A DNA stretch of 64,000 nt from Orientallactaga sibirica (GCA_036365145.1 JAEOAD010000029.1:24979001-25043000), one strand, 5' to 3'. Shown: positions 34,670 through 46,766, numbered from the stretch's first letter. Program-made: numbers and translations. Notes: generated by a model from the letters alone, not told the origin.

Positions 34670-34916
34670 TATACCTTTGTAAATAAGTGGAAATGCATGA
34701 TTTAGTCTGGAGAGTCCTATACATTCTGAAATATGGTAAGTCCTTCCCAATTCCAGAGGGGATTTTAATCTTTAAGGGTGATTATCCTCTGCATTTGACC
34801 TGGAGAGTACACCCTAATTCCAACTAGTAAAGAACATGTCTAAGTGATGATTCAGGTTTTATAGAAGTAATGACTGAAATAAATGACAAATTCATACATT
34901 TTTAAAAACATTTTGG

Positions 34917-35385
34917 GACTGGAGAGATGGCTTAGTGGTTAAGGCACCTGCCTGCCAAGCCTAAGAATGCCCCCCCCCCTTTTTTGACCTCTTGTGGGCT
35001 TTTTTCATTATTGTTTTTTTATTGACAACTTCTATACTTACATACAAAAAACACATGATATTTCCCTCCCCTCCCCCCATTCCACTTTTGAACTCCAATC
35101 TCCATCATATCCCCTCCCTCTCTCCATTAGTCACTCTTTTAATTTGATGTCATCATCTTTTTCTTCTATTTTGAGGGTCTTACGAAGGTATTGCTAGGCA
35201 CTGCAAGGTTCTCCAGGTCCCACATTTAGCCTAACGCAAAAGTGATGCAAGGGCGCAATGCCGCGCTTGCCCACAAGGGGGAGAACACCTCTGGCTGAGA
35301 GGCTGCTGGTGTACCCATTCTCTCTCTCTGCCTCTTCCTTTCTCTCTCTCTCTCTCTCTGTGTCTCTCTCAAATAAAAAAAAAAA
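34917..35385 (+). mobile_element. tRNA-derived SINE, type B, split by an L1 tail
   Basis: Head gggactggagagatggctta to about 34972, then after the insert ctccaggtcccacatttagc, gcgcaatgccgcgcttgccc, CT-rich tract and tail to 35385. The two halves join in correct family order once the insert is removed. Confidence 0.88.
34985..35207 (-). mobile_element. Very short L1 3'-end insertion inside a SINE
   Basis: Antisense type II L1 terminus: ttattgacaacttctatact, ctccatcatatcccctccct and gatgtcatcatctttttctt, matching 23070-23260. At about 220 bases it is extremely 5'-truncated. A C-run (34969-34979) and T-run lie at its left edge. Confidence 0.78.
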
Positions 35386-35464
35386 GTTTTTGAGATAATG
35401 CTGTGATTTTTAAATGAAATTTGTTTTTCCTTTGTTATTATACATAATTCAGCTATTACCATTA

Positions 35465-35800
35465 TATTAATACTTTACTCATTGCTGTGACCAAACACCT
35501 GACAAGAAGCAACTTAAAGGAGAAAAGGTTTATTTTGAATCATGGTTTATGGAGATACTGTCCTTCATAACATGGAAATCACAGCTGAAGGAGCTGGTCA
35601 CTAGCACCCACCAACAGGAAACCAAGAACTGGGTCCTGGTGTTCATTTGCCTTTCTTCTTTGATCCTTATTCAGTCTGAGATGTCAACCCTCAGTTAATT
35701 CTCTGACAAATTTGCTCTTAGATATGCTTAACAGTGTGTCACCTGGGCTGGGGATTGATGATTAACCATTATAATCAATATTGAGTTTTAATGATTTGAA
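35465..35800 (-). mobile_element. MaLR-type solo LTR
   Basis: Antisense copy: ttgctgtgaccaaacacctg start, gaaaaggtttattttgaatc, tccttattcagtctgagatg and gattaaccattataatcaat end. Confidence 0.68.
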
Positions 35801-36698
35801 AATCAAATTACAAAAATGTGATAGTAGGAAATGACAACAAAGTTAATATGTATTAAAGCCAGTATATACCAGATAATCTTTCAGATCATATAGACTTACA
35901 TAACATATTGACTCCCTACCTATATTTTATTTATTTATTCTTATTTATTAACTTGCAATGAGATAGGCACAGATTACAAAGATGTGGAAATCTAATAGAA
36001 GATATTTTTCTGGTTAATATAATAACATAGGTTTGTTTATTGACTTAGTCATCAAAATTTTTAAAAAGCATAGGCATGTAAGAGGATGAAACAGGATGGG
36101 TAAATACAGTAGAGTTGTAACATGAAATTATAAGGCAACTTTTCATCTGAGAGCACTAAGGTACAGAAAACCAGATATCACTGTGAGTTAGAGTTGAGAC
36201 TTGTTAACAACACATCAGTTTAGATTAGGAAATTTTCCATCAAGCCAACACTAAAGTATTGTCAAAGCATGGGTACTATAATGAGAACTGAGATAGTTTT
36301 CAATTAGTAGCTCCGAGGTGGTAGGCAAAATCATCACTTCTCTTTTGATTTCATGAACACAGTAAGAGAAATTGCTGTGACTCATGTAACTAAGTAGCTG
36401 TAGAAAAGTATCTGAGCAGAATGGATTATAATGGGGTCACTGTGTGTCATACTAGCAGATTCTGAGGCCCCTACAAAAGGTGTAAGGCATTAAAAGGGGC
36501 TTATAATCAGTTCGTAGTTAGCATGACGTAATGGAAAAGTGCAATAAAGGATCAACTTTGGAAAATAGCATTCTATACCCAGTGACATTGTCAAGTCTAG
36601 GTTTTCCTATCTGAAAAGTATATTCTGTAGCAAGTGACCCTAATGTTTCAGAAGATGGCTAAAAATGAACAGATATCCTTAATGCAAAGAGACATAAA

Positions 36699-36701
<3 letters not shown>
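35801..36701. other. Unique sequence
   Basis: AT-rich, nothing recognised. Confidence 0.45.

Positions 36702-36739
<38 letters not shown>
36702..36739. repeat. (CA)19 microsatellite at L1 boundary
   Basis: CA repeat directly abutting the point where minus-strand L1 ORF2 sequence stops. Confidence 0.97.
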
Positions 36740-36740
<1 letters not shown>

Positions 36741-38153
36741 ACTCTTAGGGAGGATTTTGGTTACATTTTCAATTTTGATAGATGTAATGGGTTTTTATAG
36801 GTTTGCTATCTGCTCTGAATTTATGTTGGGTAGTTGGTATGTGTCTAGGAATTCATGCATTTCTTCTAAATTATCCAGTTTGTGCAGTAGAGGATTTGGA
36901 AGTATGTCCAGATGATTTTTCCAATTTCATTGATGTCTTTTGTGACCTCTGCCTTTTCTTTTATAATTTTGTTAATTTGAGATGTCTGTCTTTATATTTT
37001 TTGTTTGTTTGTTTAATTAAATTGGTCAGGGGTTTATCAATCTTGTTTATTTTTCCAATGAACCAGTTCTTCATTTCATCAATTTTCTTAATATTTTCTT
37101 AGTTTCCAATTCATTAATTTCTGCTCTGACCATAATTATTTCTTTCCATATGTAACTCTTAGGGTTAGATTGTTCTTGTTTTCCCAACACCTTTAGGTAG
37201 ATAGTTAAGTAATTAACCTGAGATTCTCTATATTTGTTATGATGGCATTTAGTGCTATGAATTTTCCCCTTAGGATTGCTTTCATTGTGTCCCATAAGTT
37301 TTGATATGTTGTGTTTTCATTGCTATTCAATTCTAGAAATTTTACAGTTTCCTTTTTTGATTTCTTCCATGATCCATAAATTATTTAATAGCATGTTTTT
37401 CAGTCTCCATAATCTTAGGCAATTTCTGTTGTTTCTCTGTTTGTTAATTTCTAGCTTTAATGCACTGTGGTTTGATATGATACAGGAAGTTATGTCAATT
37501 TTCCTGAATTATGGAAGCATGCTTTATGCCCTAATATATAGTCTGTTTTGAAGAAGATTCCATGAGCTGCTGAGAAGCATGTGTATTACATAAAACTGGG
37601 TTGGAATGTTCTGTAAATGTCTGTTAGGTCTAGTTGATCTATGGTGTTTTTAAGCTCTATTATTTCCCTGTTGATTTTCTGCTTGTATAATCTGTCTGTT
37701 GATGATAGTGGTGTTTTGTAATTCCCTTCTATGATGGTATTGGAATTTATTTCTGGTTTATTGTCAAGTAGGTTTTGTTTTATAAAATGTGGTGCACCTG
37801 TGTTTGGAACATATAGATTTATGATTGTCATGTCTTCTTGTGGGATCATTCCCTTGATGAGTAAACCATGGTCTCTTTTGTCCTTTTTGATTACATTTGC
37901 TTTGAAGTCTATTTTGTCAGATATGAATATAGCCACACCCATTGTTTCATATTTCTATTTGCTTGTATAATCAGTTTCCATCCTTAAATTCTGAGGATGT
38001 CTATCCTTAGTGATGAGGTGTGTTTGTTTGAAGACAGCATATAGAAGTTTCATTTATTCGAATCCACCCTGACAACTTATATCTTTTTATGGATGAGTTA
38101 AGACCATTAGTATTTTAGGGTATAATTGTGAGTTTCCATTTACCCCCTGCCAT
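36740..38153 (-). pseudogene. L1 ORF2 remnant: endonuclease and RT start, 3'-truncated
   Basis: The start codon complement lies at 38151-38153, and the protein begins MAGGKWKLTIIP, like the ORF2 start at 2807. Open pieces at 37586-37942 (GVAIFISDKIDFKANVIKKD) and 37071-37295 ([20 protein letters not shown]) mark the endonuclease and linker. Stops and frameshifts are frequent, and the GDFNTP motif has decayed to EGNYKTP. Similarity ends at the CA repeat, within the segment before the RT fingers, so RT core, C-terminus and 3' UTR are missing. Confidence 0.9.
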
Positions 38154-38405
38154 GTTGGAGGCTTGATGGGTTTGGTGCTTTCTTAGGCTTTGTATGTTTT
38201 CATGCCTGCTCTACTTTTAATGTTTTCATCCCCTTGTAGGCTCTTGAGATTTGTTGTTCGACCCTTCTGTGAGGAGTATTCTCTGGAGGTTTGCTTTGTA
38301 TTCATATAATCATAGAGCTGGCTTTTATTATGAAAAGTTTTCCTTTCACCATCTATTACAAGGGACAATTTTGCTGGGTACAGTAGTTTGGGTTGGAAGC
38401 CATCA

Positions 38406-38439
38406 TTTATTTTTATTTTTATTTTTATTTTTATTTTTA
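38406..38439. repeat. (TTTTTA/TTTTA)n microsatellite inside L1 ORF1
   Basis: About six ttttta units; gives the KIKIKIKI stretch in the minus-strand frame. Confidence 0.9.
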
Positions 38440-39255
38440 GGCTTGAAGTGCTCCATTTCAAGCGCTTCTGGTTTTCAGGGTTTTCAGTGGAAAATCTGAT
38501 GTAATTCTAAAGGGGTTGCCTTTGTATATAATGAGTTGTTTCTCTCTTGCAGCTGTTAGTATTCTCTTCTTTTTCATTATTGAGAGTTTTAACTAATATG
38601 TGTCTTTAAGAGTTTTTTCTTTGGTTCAGTCTGTTTGGTGTTCTGTGAGTATTTGGATGGCTCTCTTTTTTGAGAGGGTGGGAAAATTTTCTTCAATAAT
38701 TTTGTTGAATATGAATTCCATGTCTTTGGCCTGAATTTCTTCCTCTTCTGGGGTACCCTCATCCAGACTTTTGGTCATTTTAGGGTATCCTACAATTCCC
38801 TCTTATTCTGTTCGCATGATTTTTTTTTTTTAATTTATCAAAGCTTTTGGATGCCTGAACAATGTGTTTTGTCTTGTCTTCCAGATCTGAGATTCTGTCC
38901 TCCACATGATTAACTCTATTAGTGAGGGTTTCAAGAATGGCTTTTACAAGCTCTATTTGATTTTTGTTTTATGTTTCATTTTTTCTGTATTGTCTCCATC
39001 CCTTTGTTGAGTTTCAATTTCAGATCATGGTTTGATTTTCTTGATGCTTCCTATAATTCAGTCTTGCATTTGCTCATGTCTTTATTAAGCTTAATTAGCT
39101 GGTTATTGTGATCCTCTATTTGTTGAGTCATCTTCAACTCATTTATCTCTCTTTTGAGGTCTCTGTGCTTTCCCTCAATTTAATTTAAGCTTCATGATGA
39201 AAGCTGTGTACTGTAAGAGATGATTCTGTTGGATTTCATGCATTCAACTGTTGAG

Positions 39256-39282
39256 TTTTTTTTTTTTTTTTTTTTTTTTTTT
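39256..39282. repeat. Poly(T) run, 27 bases, inside L1 ORF1
   Basis: Uninterrupted T run; a long A run on the L1 coding strand near the ORF1 N-terminus. Confidence 0.95.
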
Positions 39283-39397
39283 AATGATTTGCTTACAGTT
39301 CAGCCATTTCCTTGGGCAGGGTCACATACCTTATTGTGATTTCATTTTGGGATTCTATTTTTGTTGTCTCCTCTATGTTTACATTGGAAACTTCCAT

Positions 39398-40395
39398 TGT
39401 GGACCTAGGAAACCTTGTATAGTTCTCTCAGTTTGTGGCCTTTCATTATTTTGTTTGTTTGTTTGCATGTTTTCATTTTTGTGTACCTGTCTCAGGTACT
39501 CTTCTTTTATTAAGGGAAAAAAGAAAGTACTTGCCCTTGTAGGATCTTCTGTGAGTGTTTGATTTGGGGTTTGAATCAGATGGTAGTGGGATGGCATTGT
39601 ATGCACAGATGCTCAAGTTGTGGAGGGTGCAACTGGGGCAGCAGTTCTGGGTTGGTGGCTGATACAAAAGCCGTGATTAAAGGTCCTTCATCTCTTTGGC
39701 CTTCCATCACAGCCATGCCTTGCCTGTGGGGCTTAAGGGAAGTTGCACTTGTCCCTGCTCTCCTAATGTATCTAGCTGAACAGGTTGTAGAGGACTCACT
39801 GGCTCCCCCTGGAGGGTGGTTGTCAGATATTCCTGAGCTCAAGTAGTTTCTGGGAGGGACATTGGGGGATTGTGAGTCTCTGGGCTCCGTGGACCAGAGC
39901 TGGCCAGAAATCAGAGGAAGCATCCAAGGCTAGTGGGATCTGCTAAGGTTGGTGGAATGGGTGTGTGGGACCTCCAGGGAGGCTTGGGGCAGAAGCATGG
40001 GTCCTGACTCCCACACTGTGTACCTGCTCAGTTGGTTAGTCCCGAGTGCAGGAGGTGTGAGGATAATTATTGGTAGCTCCCTATATGGGGTCTGAAACAC
40101 ACTTGTAATGAGGCCTTCCACATCAATCCAAGGTCAGACCCCAAACCCTCTGGCAATCCTCCCCCAGTCTGAATTCACAGACCCCAGTTAAGCTGGCATC
40201 ACACTCAGTCTGAATGCATTAGGCCCCAAACACACCTGCACCTCACAGCAGCACACAAGCCCCATACTGACACCTCACCTGGTGTGAGCTTCATGCCCCG
40301 TATACTCTGGACCCTCACCCAGTCCTAGTACACAAACCCCAAATACCAGAAGACAGCTTTTGATGTAGCACCTATCCCTCAACCAGAACTTAAGT
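39398..40395 (-). mobile_element. L1 5' UTR (minus-strand element)
   Basis: About 1 kb upstream (on the minus strand) of ORF1, more GC-rich than the flanks, with ggggtctgtgaattcagact-type blocks. Several minus-strand frames (39576-39923, 39930-40121) are open but unconserved. No YY1-type start is visible at its outer edge, so the element may be 5'-truncated or diverged; the 40395 limit is approximate. Confidence 0.7.
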
Positions 40396-40534
40396 TATAA
40401 ATTCTTCCTTTCTGCATTACTTACTAGGTAATTATATTTCAACAAATTCAAGTCAGTAAGACTTGTGCAAACCACAAATCCTTAACAATATTATTATATT
40501 ATTATAGTGAAAGTAAAAGCATAGTCTAGAAGTT

Positions 40535-40845
40535 ACCATTTTGTTGCTGGAACAAAACACCTGACCAGATCAGCTCATGTAAATAAATGTAAATAAAAGA
40601 TTTCATCATAATGACAAAGTATGGCAGAACAAATTTCCAGCTCACATCTTGTTACATTAGTAGCAGGAAGGAAGCAGCAAGAGTAAATCAGTTGGATTTT
40701 AAAATGTCAAGTCTCTCCCCCCACACACCCCAGTGTCACACTGCCTCCAGCAAGGCTCCATTGGCTAGGAATCAAGTTTGAGGCCCACAAACACATGAGG
40801 CTATAAGAGACATTTTATATTCAAATCATTACATACAACATATAT
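40535..40845 (-). mobile_element. MaLR-type solo LTR
   Basis: Antisense copy: ttgctggaacaaaacacctg, agcaggaaggaagcagcaag, ctccagcaaggctccattgg and ttcaaatcattaca end. Diverged. Confidence 0.55.
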
Positions 40846-41490
40846 AATGAATAAAATATGTGAGATTAAGCACTATGAAACAGTAAAATAAAGCCACATT
40901 TATGTAAGAGTGCTATTTTATTTAGGTACTGGTTCTTTGAGCAGAGAAAGAGATGTATGAAGAAAATGGACAGTGAGTAACATAGATTCCTGAAGTGTGT
41001 GCAAGCTTGGCTTCTTCAAGAGCAATAGAAAACCAGGTAAGCAGCAGATTATACAAGCAAGAGAGGGAATGTTAGGGGATGAATTATAATCTGAATGTTA
41101 GAAAAAAGTAGATAAGGGAAAACCTAAATAAAATAATATCCATAGCTTGTCAATGATAATCTGAGTTGACTGGGCAGGAGAAGGTTCTAGCATGGAAGTG
41201 ATAAATGGCAGTTTTGAGTGTCTTTGAGAACAATGGAAACATTCTTGGCTGTTGGATGGGAAATAACCTAGGAGCTATAGTACCACAGTCATGGCATTTA
41301 TGTCAAAATCTACTGAACCGAGGGGCCTCCAGATCATTTTCATAGGAATTTTGAAGAATGAAATTCATAGACCATATTGAAGGAGAAAACAAGCTTTCTT
41401 TCTACAGTTTTTGTTAGACATTGAGGCTCAAAGAAAGAACCAGAAAGGAATTCTTGGAAGAAATGGAGCTGGGGTCTGATTGAAATTGAT
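40846..41490. other. Unique sequence
   Basis: Nothing recognised. Confidence 0.42.
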
Positions 41491-42395
41491 CTTTAGTGGC
41501 TACTGCTGTCCACAATCTAGCACCTTACTTAGATAGCCAGCCCAAATGGACTGGCTGTAGGATCCAAACTCCTGTACAAACCACTCAGGCATTCCTCTTG
41601 CCTATACTGGCTGTTTTCTTCTCCCTGTCGCTGACTCCTCCCTCCCTTCCCCCTCAGCTCAGCTCAGCTCTGCTTTTCTGGCTTTGCTGCCTACCTATTT
41701 TTCACTTGGCCACAGGGAACACGTGAGTCTGGCTTCCCCCTCACCCAGACTAGCTAGGTAGGGGGAAGAGCATGAACTTTTTCTTGGTCTGGGGAATTCT
41801 GCTTCTGCTTTATAGTTTGGAGTCACTTCTCACTTTCATTGCATGCATAATTTTCCTCTGATTTCTGAATTTACTATGTGTGTATTTTCCTTACACTCAA
41901 ATCTACTAAGTGGGTGCTTTCAGGAGCTCTAGGTCTGCTATTAGTACAATTTCTTTAAACTTGGGGTAAGCATGAGTGTAACTCTCTTTATTACTCATTT
42001 CTCCTCTGAATCTCTTTGTCTCTGCTTTGATATCTGCCATTTCATTTTTTTTTTTTATTTCCCTTGAGCCTCACTACTTGTCATCTTAACTTCTCTAAAA
42101 ACACTTGGCAGATGTCGTACTGGTTTTTCTCAAGTATCCCTACACAAACTGCTAGATTGCTCCCATGTGTTTATGACTCTGTTCTAGCTTTCCTTCCTAG
42201 ATCTCAATCTCCCTCTCCAAAATTTGTAATTTCCCCCTTAAATAAACCCCACAGCTTGTGATTTCCCCTCAGTAAATTTAGTAATTTACAGTTTTTCCTT
42301 CTTGAGACTACCCTTATTAATTCTTTATTAAAGGTAAAACAGAGCCCAAAACTTGGGGTTTATAAATTCTGGGAGACCCCTGTATCAATATTGAA
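41491..42395 (+). mobile_element. Possible old endogenous-retrovirus LTR and leader
   Basis: Pyrimidine-rich, with ttaaataaaccccacagc near 42238 (polyadenylation-signal-like), and later aacttggggtttataaattc followed by gggagacccctg (42350-42380). That order recalls an LTR end, primer-binding site and leader of gammaretrovirus-like (class I) elements, but it is weak and no gag, pol or env remnant is seen. Frames at 41496-41726 and 42064-42261 are incidental. Confidence 0.3.
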
Positions 42396-43129
42396 TGAAG
42401 TTTAGAAAGATTTTTTATGAAGAGCTTTAAGAGAAGGAAAGAAGTCAGGGCTCCTATTGTAGGACAGGAGGTGGTTCTCAGAAATGGTAAAACCTATTTT
42501 TATATCTGATTGCTTTCTTTTATGGTTATTTACTGGATGGAGGCTGAGCTGGTCAGTCCATTGCCCTTTCCAGGTGTCCAGGTTTTCAAGAAAGGTACTC
42601 AACCTATTTATACATGAAAACTGTTATATGAAAACTGTTACAATATAATAATATCTGCAGTGATATAAAGACCTTAGTAAAAGAAATAAGAACCTCGAGT
42701 TTAGGTGATAGCAACTAATCCCATTAAAACTTTAACTTAAAAAAAAAAATACTTAACGGTAGCACACATATGTGTGTGTGTGTTTACCAGATCAAGTTTC
42801 ATGTTCAAGGGTCAGAATTTGTTGTAGAACCTATAAGGACATAGGCTCCACTTCAAAGTCCACCAGACAAGAGAATTCTCTTATTTCCGAGATAGTCTTC
42901 TGCTGTATTCCCACCCACTACTGATTCACTGAAGCCCATTTGTGCCACTAGGGGCATAGACTGCACTCAGTTTAGCCAATTAAATGTTAACCTCCCTCAA
43001 AATCACCTTCACATAAATATCCATGATTGTGATTAAATACATATCTGAGAAGTATTTTCTGGTTATCTAGTTAACAGAAAAAAAGTAAACCTTCAAAGAG
43101 CTTGAAGCTTATATTGATATTTTCCCATA
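42396..43129. other. Unique sequence
   Basis: Nothing recognised beyond a short GT run near 42770-42783. Confidence 0.4.
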
Positions 43130-43213
43130 TTTTTTGTGTAGTGTTTGGAATTGAGCTAAGTCCCTCATATACATAGTATACTAGTGCCCTACCACTGAAC
43201 AACAACCTTCATT
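43130..43213 (-). mobile_element. Old ID-like SINE
   Basis: gtgtttggaattgagctaag and agtgccctaccactgaacaa follow the antisense order of the rodent ID/BC1 tRNA-Ala-derived SINE (B-box then A-box). Diverged; no tail resolved. Confidence 0.5.
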
Positions 43214-44606
43214 TCATTTTTAGTGAAAGATTAGTAAATTAGTTAAGAAGCTGACAGTAAAAGAAGCAAGTATACAGGGACAATGGAAGCTCTGAACCTC
43301 AGAGAAGTGATTGGATGATTTGTTTACCAGAAGGTAAGCTTCAATACCTTGAGAAAAGTTGAAATGCCTACTCACTAGACGTGTGGCCTAGCATAAGAAA
43401 GCCATTTAGCTCTTCTAAAGTATCAATTTTAAACCACCAAATACTGCATATTTTAACAAAAGCAGACAGTCCTGACTACATCTATTCATTTTTTCTGTTA
43501 TACATTTTGGTTGATTTCTAACTTCCCCTGTTTCTGTCTCTGCCTTACTCACACACATCATATATATATGTATATATATGTCAAAGTAAATATCTCTAGA
43601 CATTCTGAAATGCCTATTTCAAGTGGTCAAGTAACTGCATTTGCTGTAGGGTGCCTGAAGTTTATATCACCATTTCTATGTTGATTTTCTGTTTGCCTTA
43701 ATTTTTAATTACCATTTCTTGCAAACCCTTTAGCCCTCTAAGTACTTCTATTCCTCCCAGCATATAAAAACACCCCAACTTGAAAACTGGAGTCAAGTTT
43801 AATTGGTTTTCCCTCATTACTGAAACCATTAAAGAAATGCATAATCTGTGAAAATAATTTTCATTTTGCATTTTCTTTTGTTGTCTCTATTTTCTAAGAA
43901 ATCACCAGGCAAATATACTGAGAAAAGGAACTATTCAGAAGACAGAAAGACTTTCACCTAGATTGGCCTTTATTTTAACTCAAAATGTCTGAATTGAAAG
44001 ACGTGAATTTTCCCAAAATGACTATTAGCTTTGTTTTAATTAATCCTACTCAATCTAGGAATAATTTCATGTTTTGTGAAATATTAATATAACTCTATAT
44101 TTGCAAACTACTAACTTGTACTTTCTTTTAAAATAAGACATGAAATATCCTGTTCTGACAGTTTGGGCTTACAACAAAGAATCTTTTCATGAAAATATAA
44201 TGAGGGAATATCATGCTCAAATTTGGAAGACTGTTCTCTATTTCTTGCATGGCAGATGTAAGCAGAGATCAACAATAACTAAGATTCTCTTCTCCCAATG
44301 TTAGCATTACATTTACAATTGAACCCAGGATTTCTAAAATTTATTCCAATTATGGATCTTTTCATCCACCCCCAAAAATTATATGACTTGAAGGATATAG
44401 GTACATAAAATAGGTATAAAATGAAATGTACTGACAATAAATTTGATATATAATTATATTGTTATAATTCTGGTCTTTACATATAATTTTACTATTTGCT
44501 AAGGATTATAGAAAATTTGCATACAATGAGATGGATGTACTTTATAAATTTTTACATACAGAATTCGGTATTGGCTGAATATTCGATACTGAAGGACATA
44601 GACCAT
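43214..44606. other. Unique AT-rich sequence
   Basis: Includes a short TA/TG tract near 43561-43580. No element or exon recognised. Confidence 0.42.
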
Positions 44607-44620
44607 CTTCAAAGCTTTTT

Positions 44621-45512
44621 TAGTATTTATTTTTATTAATTTATTAAATAAACAATGGACATGCCAGGGCTTCTAGCCACTGTAGTCAAACTCCAGATGC
44701 ATGTGTCACCTTGTGCATCGGGCTTACATGGGAACTGGGGAATCAAAACCAGTAAAGATACACAACAGTAGATACTACAAGCTTTAAATTTGGTCAGCCA
44801 GGCCAAATGAGCCAACAGGTGCAATAGTGGCATGTCTGTTATGGGGGAAACCAGCTGGTCTCTTATTGGACTGGAGGCCCGCTCCATGGGAGGGAATACA
44901 ACCCTGATACTGAAAACCTACAACAGGGGTAGTCATGAGTCCTAGGGTCTGTCAGCTGGTTAAACATATATACTATGCTCACCAAACTGTCCAGTAAGAA
45001 CTTCTCTTAATGTTCACACTCATATACTAATGCTATTCTCACATTTGGTTAGAGAAACTTCTCTTTTTAGATGGAGGTGACCGTAGTATGACTCAGAAAG
45101 CACCATGGTGCTGAGAAGGAGGGACAGAAAAGTGCTTAGTACTGAAACATCTGTAACACACCTTCCAAGGCTCAGGGTCCATTGCAGAACAGGGGTCAGA
45201 AAGAATGTAAGAGCCAAAGGAAGAGTAGGACTCCTTCCAACTTGTTCCTCAAGACACAAAATGGCCTGGATATCCATGACCTCGCAGTGCCTGAAACTAC
45301 CTACACAAGTCCATCATAATTAAAAGAGAGACTGATTGAGAGGGATATGATGGAGAGTGGTGTCTCAAAGAGGAAAGGCGTGGAAGGAGGGAAGTACTAT
45401 GGGATATTGTCTACAATTAAGGAAGTTGTCAATAAAAAAAAAAAAAAAAGGAAAAACTTGGTCTTTAAAATTTGCAGGCAAGTGCCTTAACTGCTGAGCA
45501 ATCTCTCCAGCA
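44621..45512 (-). mobile_element. tRNA-derived SINE, type A, split by an L1 tail
   Basis: Antisense SINE halves at 44621-44748 (ctccagatgcatgtgtcacc, ttgtgcatcgggcttacatg) and 45450-45512 (gcaggcaagtgccttaactg, gagcaatctctccagca). A perfect 14-base target-site duplication, cttcaaagcttttt, at 44607-44620 and 45513-45526 brackets the composite, showing that the SINE came first and the L1 later. Confidence 0.92.
44749..45449 (+). mobile_element. L1 3' UTR (type II) nested in a SINE
   Basis: Same family as 12210-12945; ends gttgtcaataaaa with an A tail to 45449. It is 5'-truncated and lacks ORF2. The 72-codon frame at 45105-45323 and the minus-strand frames are incidental. No clean duplication at its edges inside the SINE. 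Confidence 0.88.
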
Positions 45513-45526
45513 CTTCAAAGCTTTTT

Positions 45527-45954
45527 GATACTGCTATTTTGTAATTTTTTTATGTATGTGGGATCAATGTGCATGCTATATACTCAGATTGAAGTCTTCA
45601 ATAAAGCTCTGCTATTTGCCCTCCAGAAATGACCAGAATTCATGTACACATTTGATTGTGAAAAATGCTAACTTGTAATTTCAGTAACCTTTTTCTCTTA
45701 CCAAATTTTCAAAACCTCCACATTCATAAGGGGGTCATGGCAGATGGTTTAAGACACTGGGATCTAAGTTACTTACATTACATATGACAGAAATATCTGA
45801 AACTTTTGCTTTTACTCAAATTAGAAATGGATCAAGAAAATTCTGACTTGTAAATGTGAATATAGGGTGTCTTTCTCGCCATTTTCCAGCCTTTTTCAGC
45901 TCTTCCCTTTGCCCCTTCTTTGTCTTTTGCAGAACCTGATTCAGAGTATCCTCC
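45527..45954. other. Unique sequence
   Basis: Nothing recognised. Confidence 0.4.
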
Positions 45955-46245
45955 TCACACCTAAAAACATATTCTAGAAATAGACATGCATGTGGGAGGC
46001 ATTTCCAGTTGGGTGTAACTGAGATTGGAAAACCACCAATAGTTGAGGGTTTACCATTCCATGGACTGAGATCAAGAACTGAATAAAACAGAGAACACAA
46101 ACTGGGCAGCTGAGCACCTGAACTCACCATTCTTTGCTTTCTGGTCAGCTGAGATGTAGGCACACTCCTGTTGCCACAGCTGACAGCTGGTGTTGCTGCC
46201 GTGGTGTCTCCTCCATGGTGGACCGTGTCCCCCATATTTCTGCCT
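45955..46245 (+). mobile_element. MaLR-type LTR fragment
   Basis: Sense copy: gtgggaggcatttccagttg, gagattggaaaaccaccaat, taccattccatggactgaga, actgaataaaacagagaaca and ctccatggtggaccgtgtcc are complements of blocks in the minus-strand LTRs. The 139-codon minus frame (45816-46235) lies mostly over it and is not a gene. Confidence 0.6.
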
Positions 46246-46386
46246 TATATTGCCCCCATAAGGTCATGTTGGTTCTCAGGAGTCTTTTGTCCAACATTCT
46301 ACATAAAATAATATACATGGAATATAGGATTCTCAACTGTTACATAATGAAAATGGAATAGTCCTTGTTTAAAATGGTGAGTCTAC

Positions 46387-46553
46387 CCAGGCATGGTGGC
46401 ACATACCTTTAATGCCAGCACTGGGCAGGCAGAGGTAGGAGGATCACTGTGAGTTGGAGGCCAACTTGAGACTACATAGTGAATTCCAGGCCGGGCTGGG
46501 CTAGAGTGAGACCCTACATTGCAAAACAAATCATAGATTGAAAAAAAAAAAAA
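46387..46553 (+). mobile_element. B1 SINE
   Basis: ccaggcatggtggcacatac, ggcagaggtaggaggatcac, gactacatagtgaattccag and gagtgagaccctacattg, then an A-rich tail. A weak aaatggtg repeat flanks it. Confidence 0.92.
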
Positions 46554-46766
46554 TAAAACAAATAAATGGTGGGGATTATCAGGAATAGTATGAAACCAAT
46601 GGAAGCACAGAATCCTACTGAGAGGGGCCCTGTGTCATCTTGAAGGGTCACACATCCCTAAAGTTTCATTACATTTTGGAGCAGTTTCCACCAAGCCCTA
46701 CCTCCTCCTCCTAACTCTGTGTCAATATTTTCTTCTCTTCTCTTTTATCTTCTTTCTCTTACCTAA

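Larger units (their letters stand above)
38183..39397 (-). pseudogene. L1 ORF1 remnant (RNA-binding chaperone)
   Basis: Start codon complement at 39395-39397 (MEVSNVNIEETTKIESQNEI). A 27-base T run (39256-39282; A on the coding strand) disrupts the N-terminal region. A charged coiled-coil part follows, then RRM/C-terminal blocks, with the open end at 38183-38461 carrying LLYPAKLSLVIDGERKTFHN. An (AAAAT)n tract (38406-38439) has expanded inside the coding sequence. The 29-base gap to the ORF2 start is typical L1 spacing. Inactive. Confidence 0.88.

Noticed and set aside
45816..46235. 139-codon minus-strand open frame
   Set aside because: It lies mostly over a MaLR-type LTR fragment, has no recognised domain, and no splice or promoter context.
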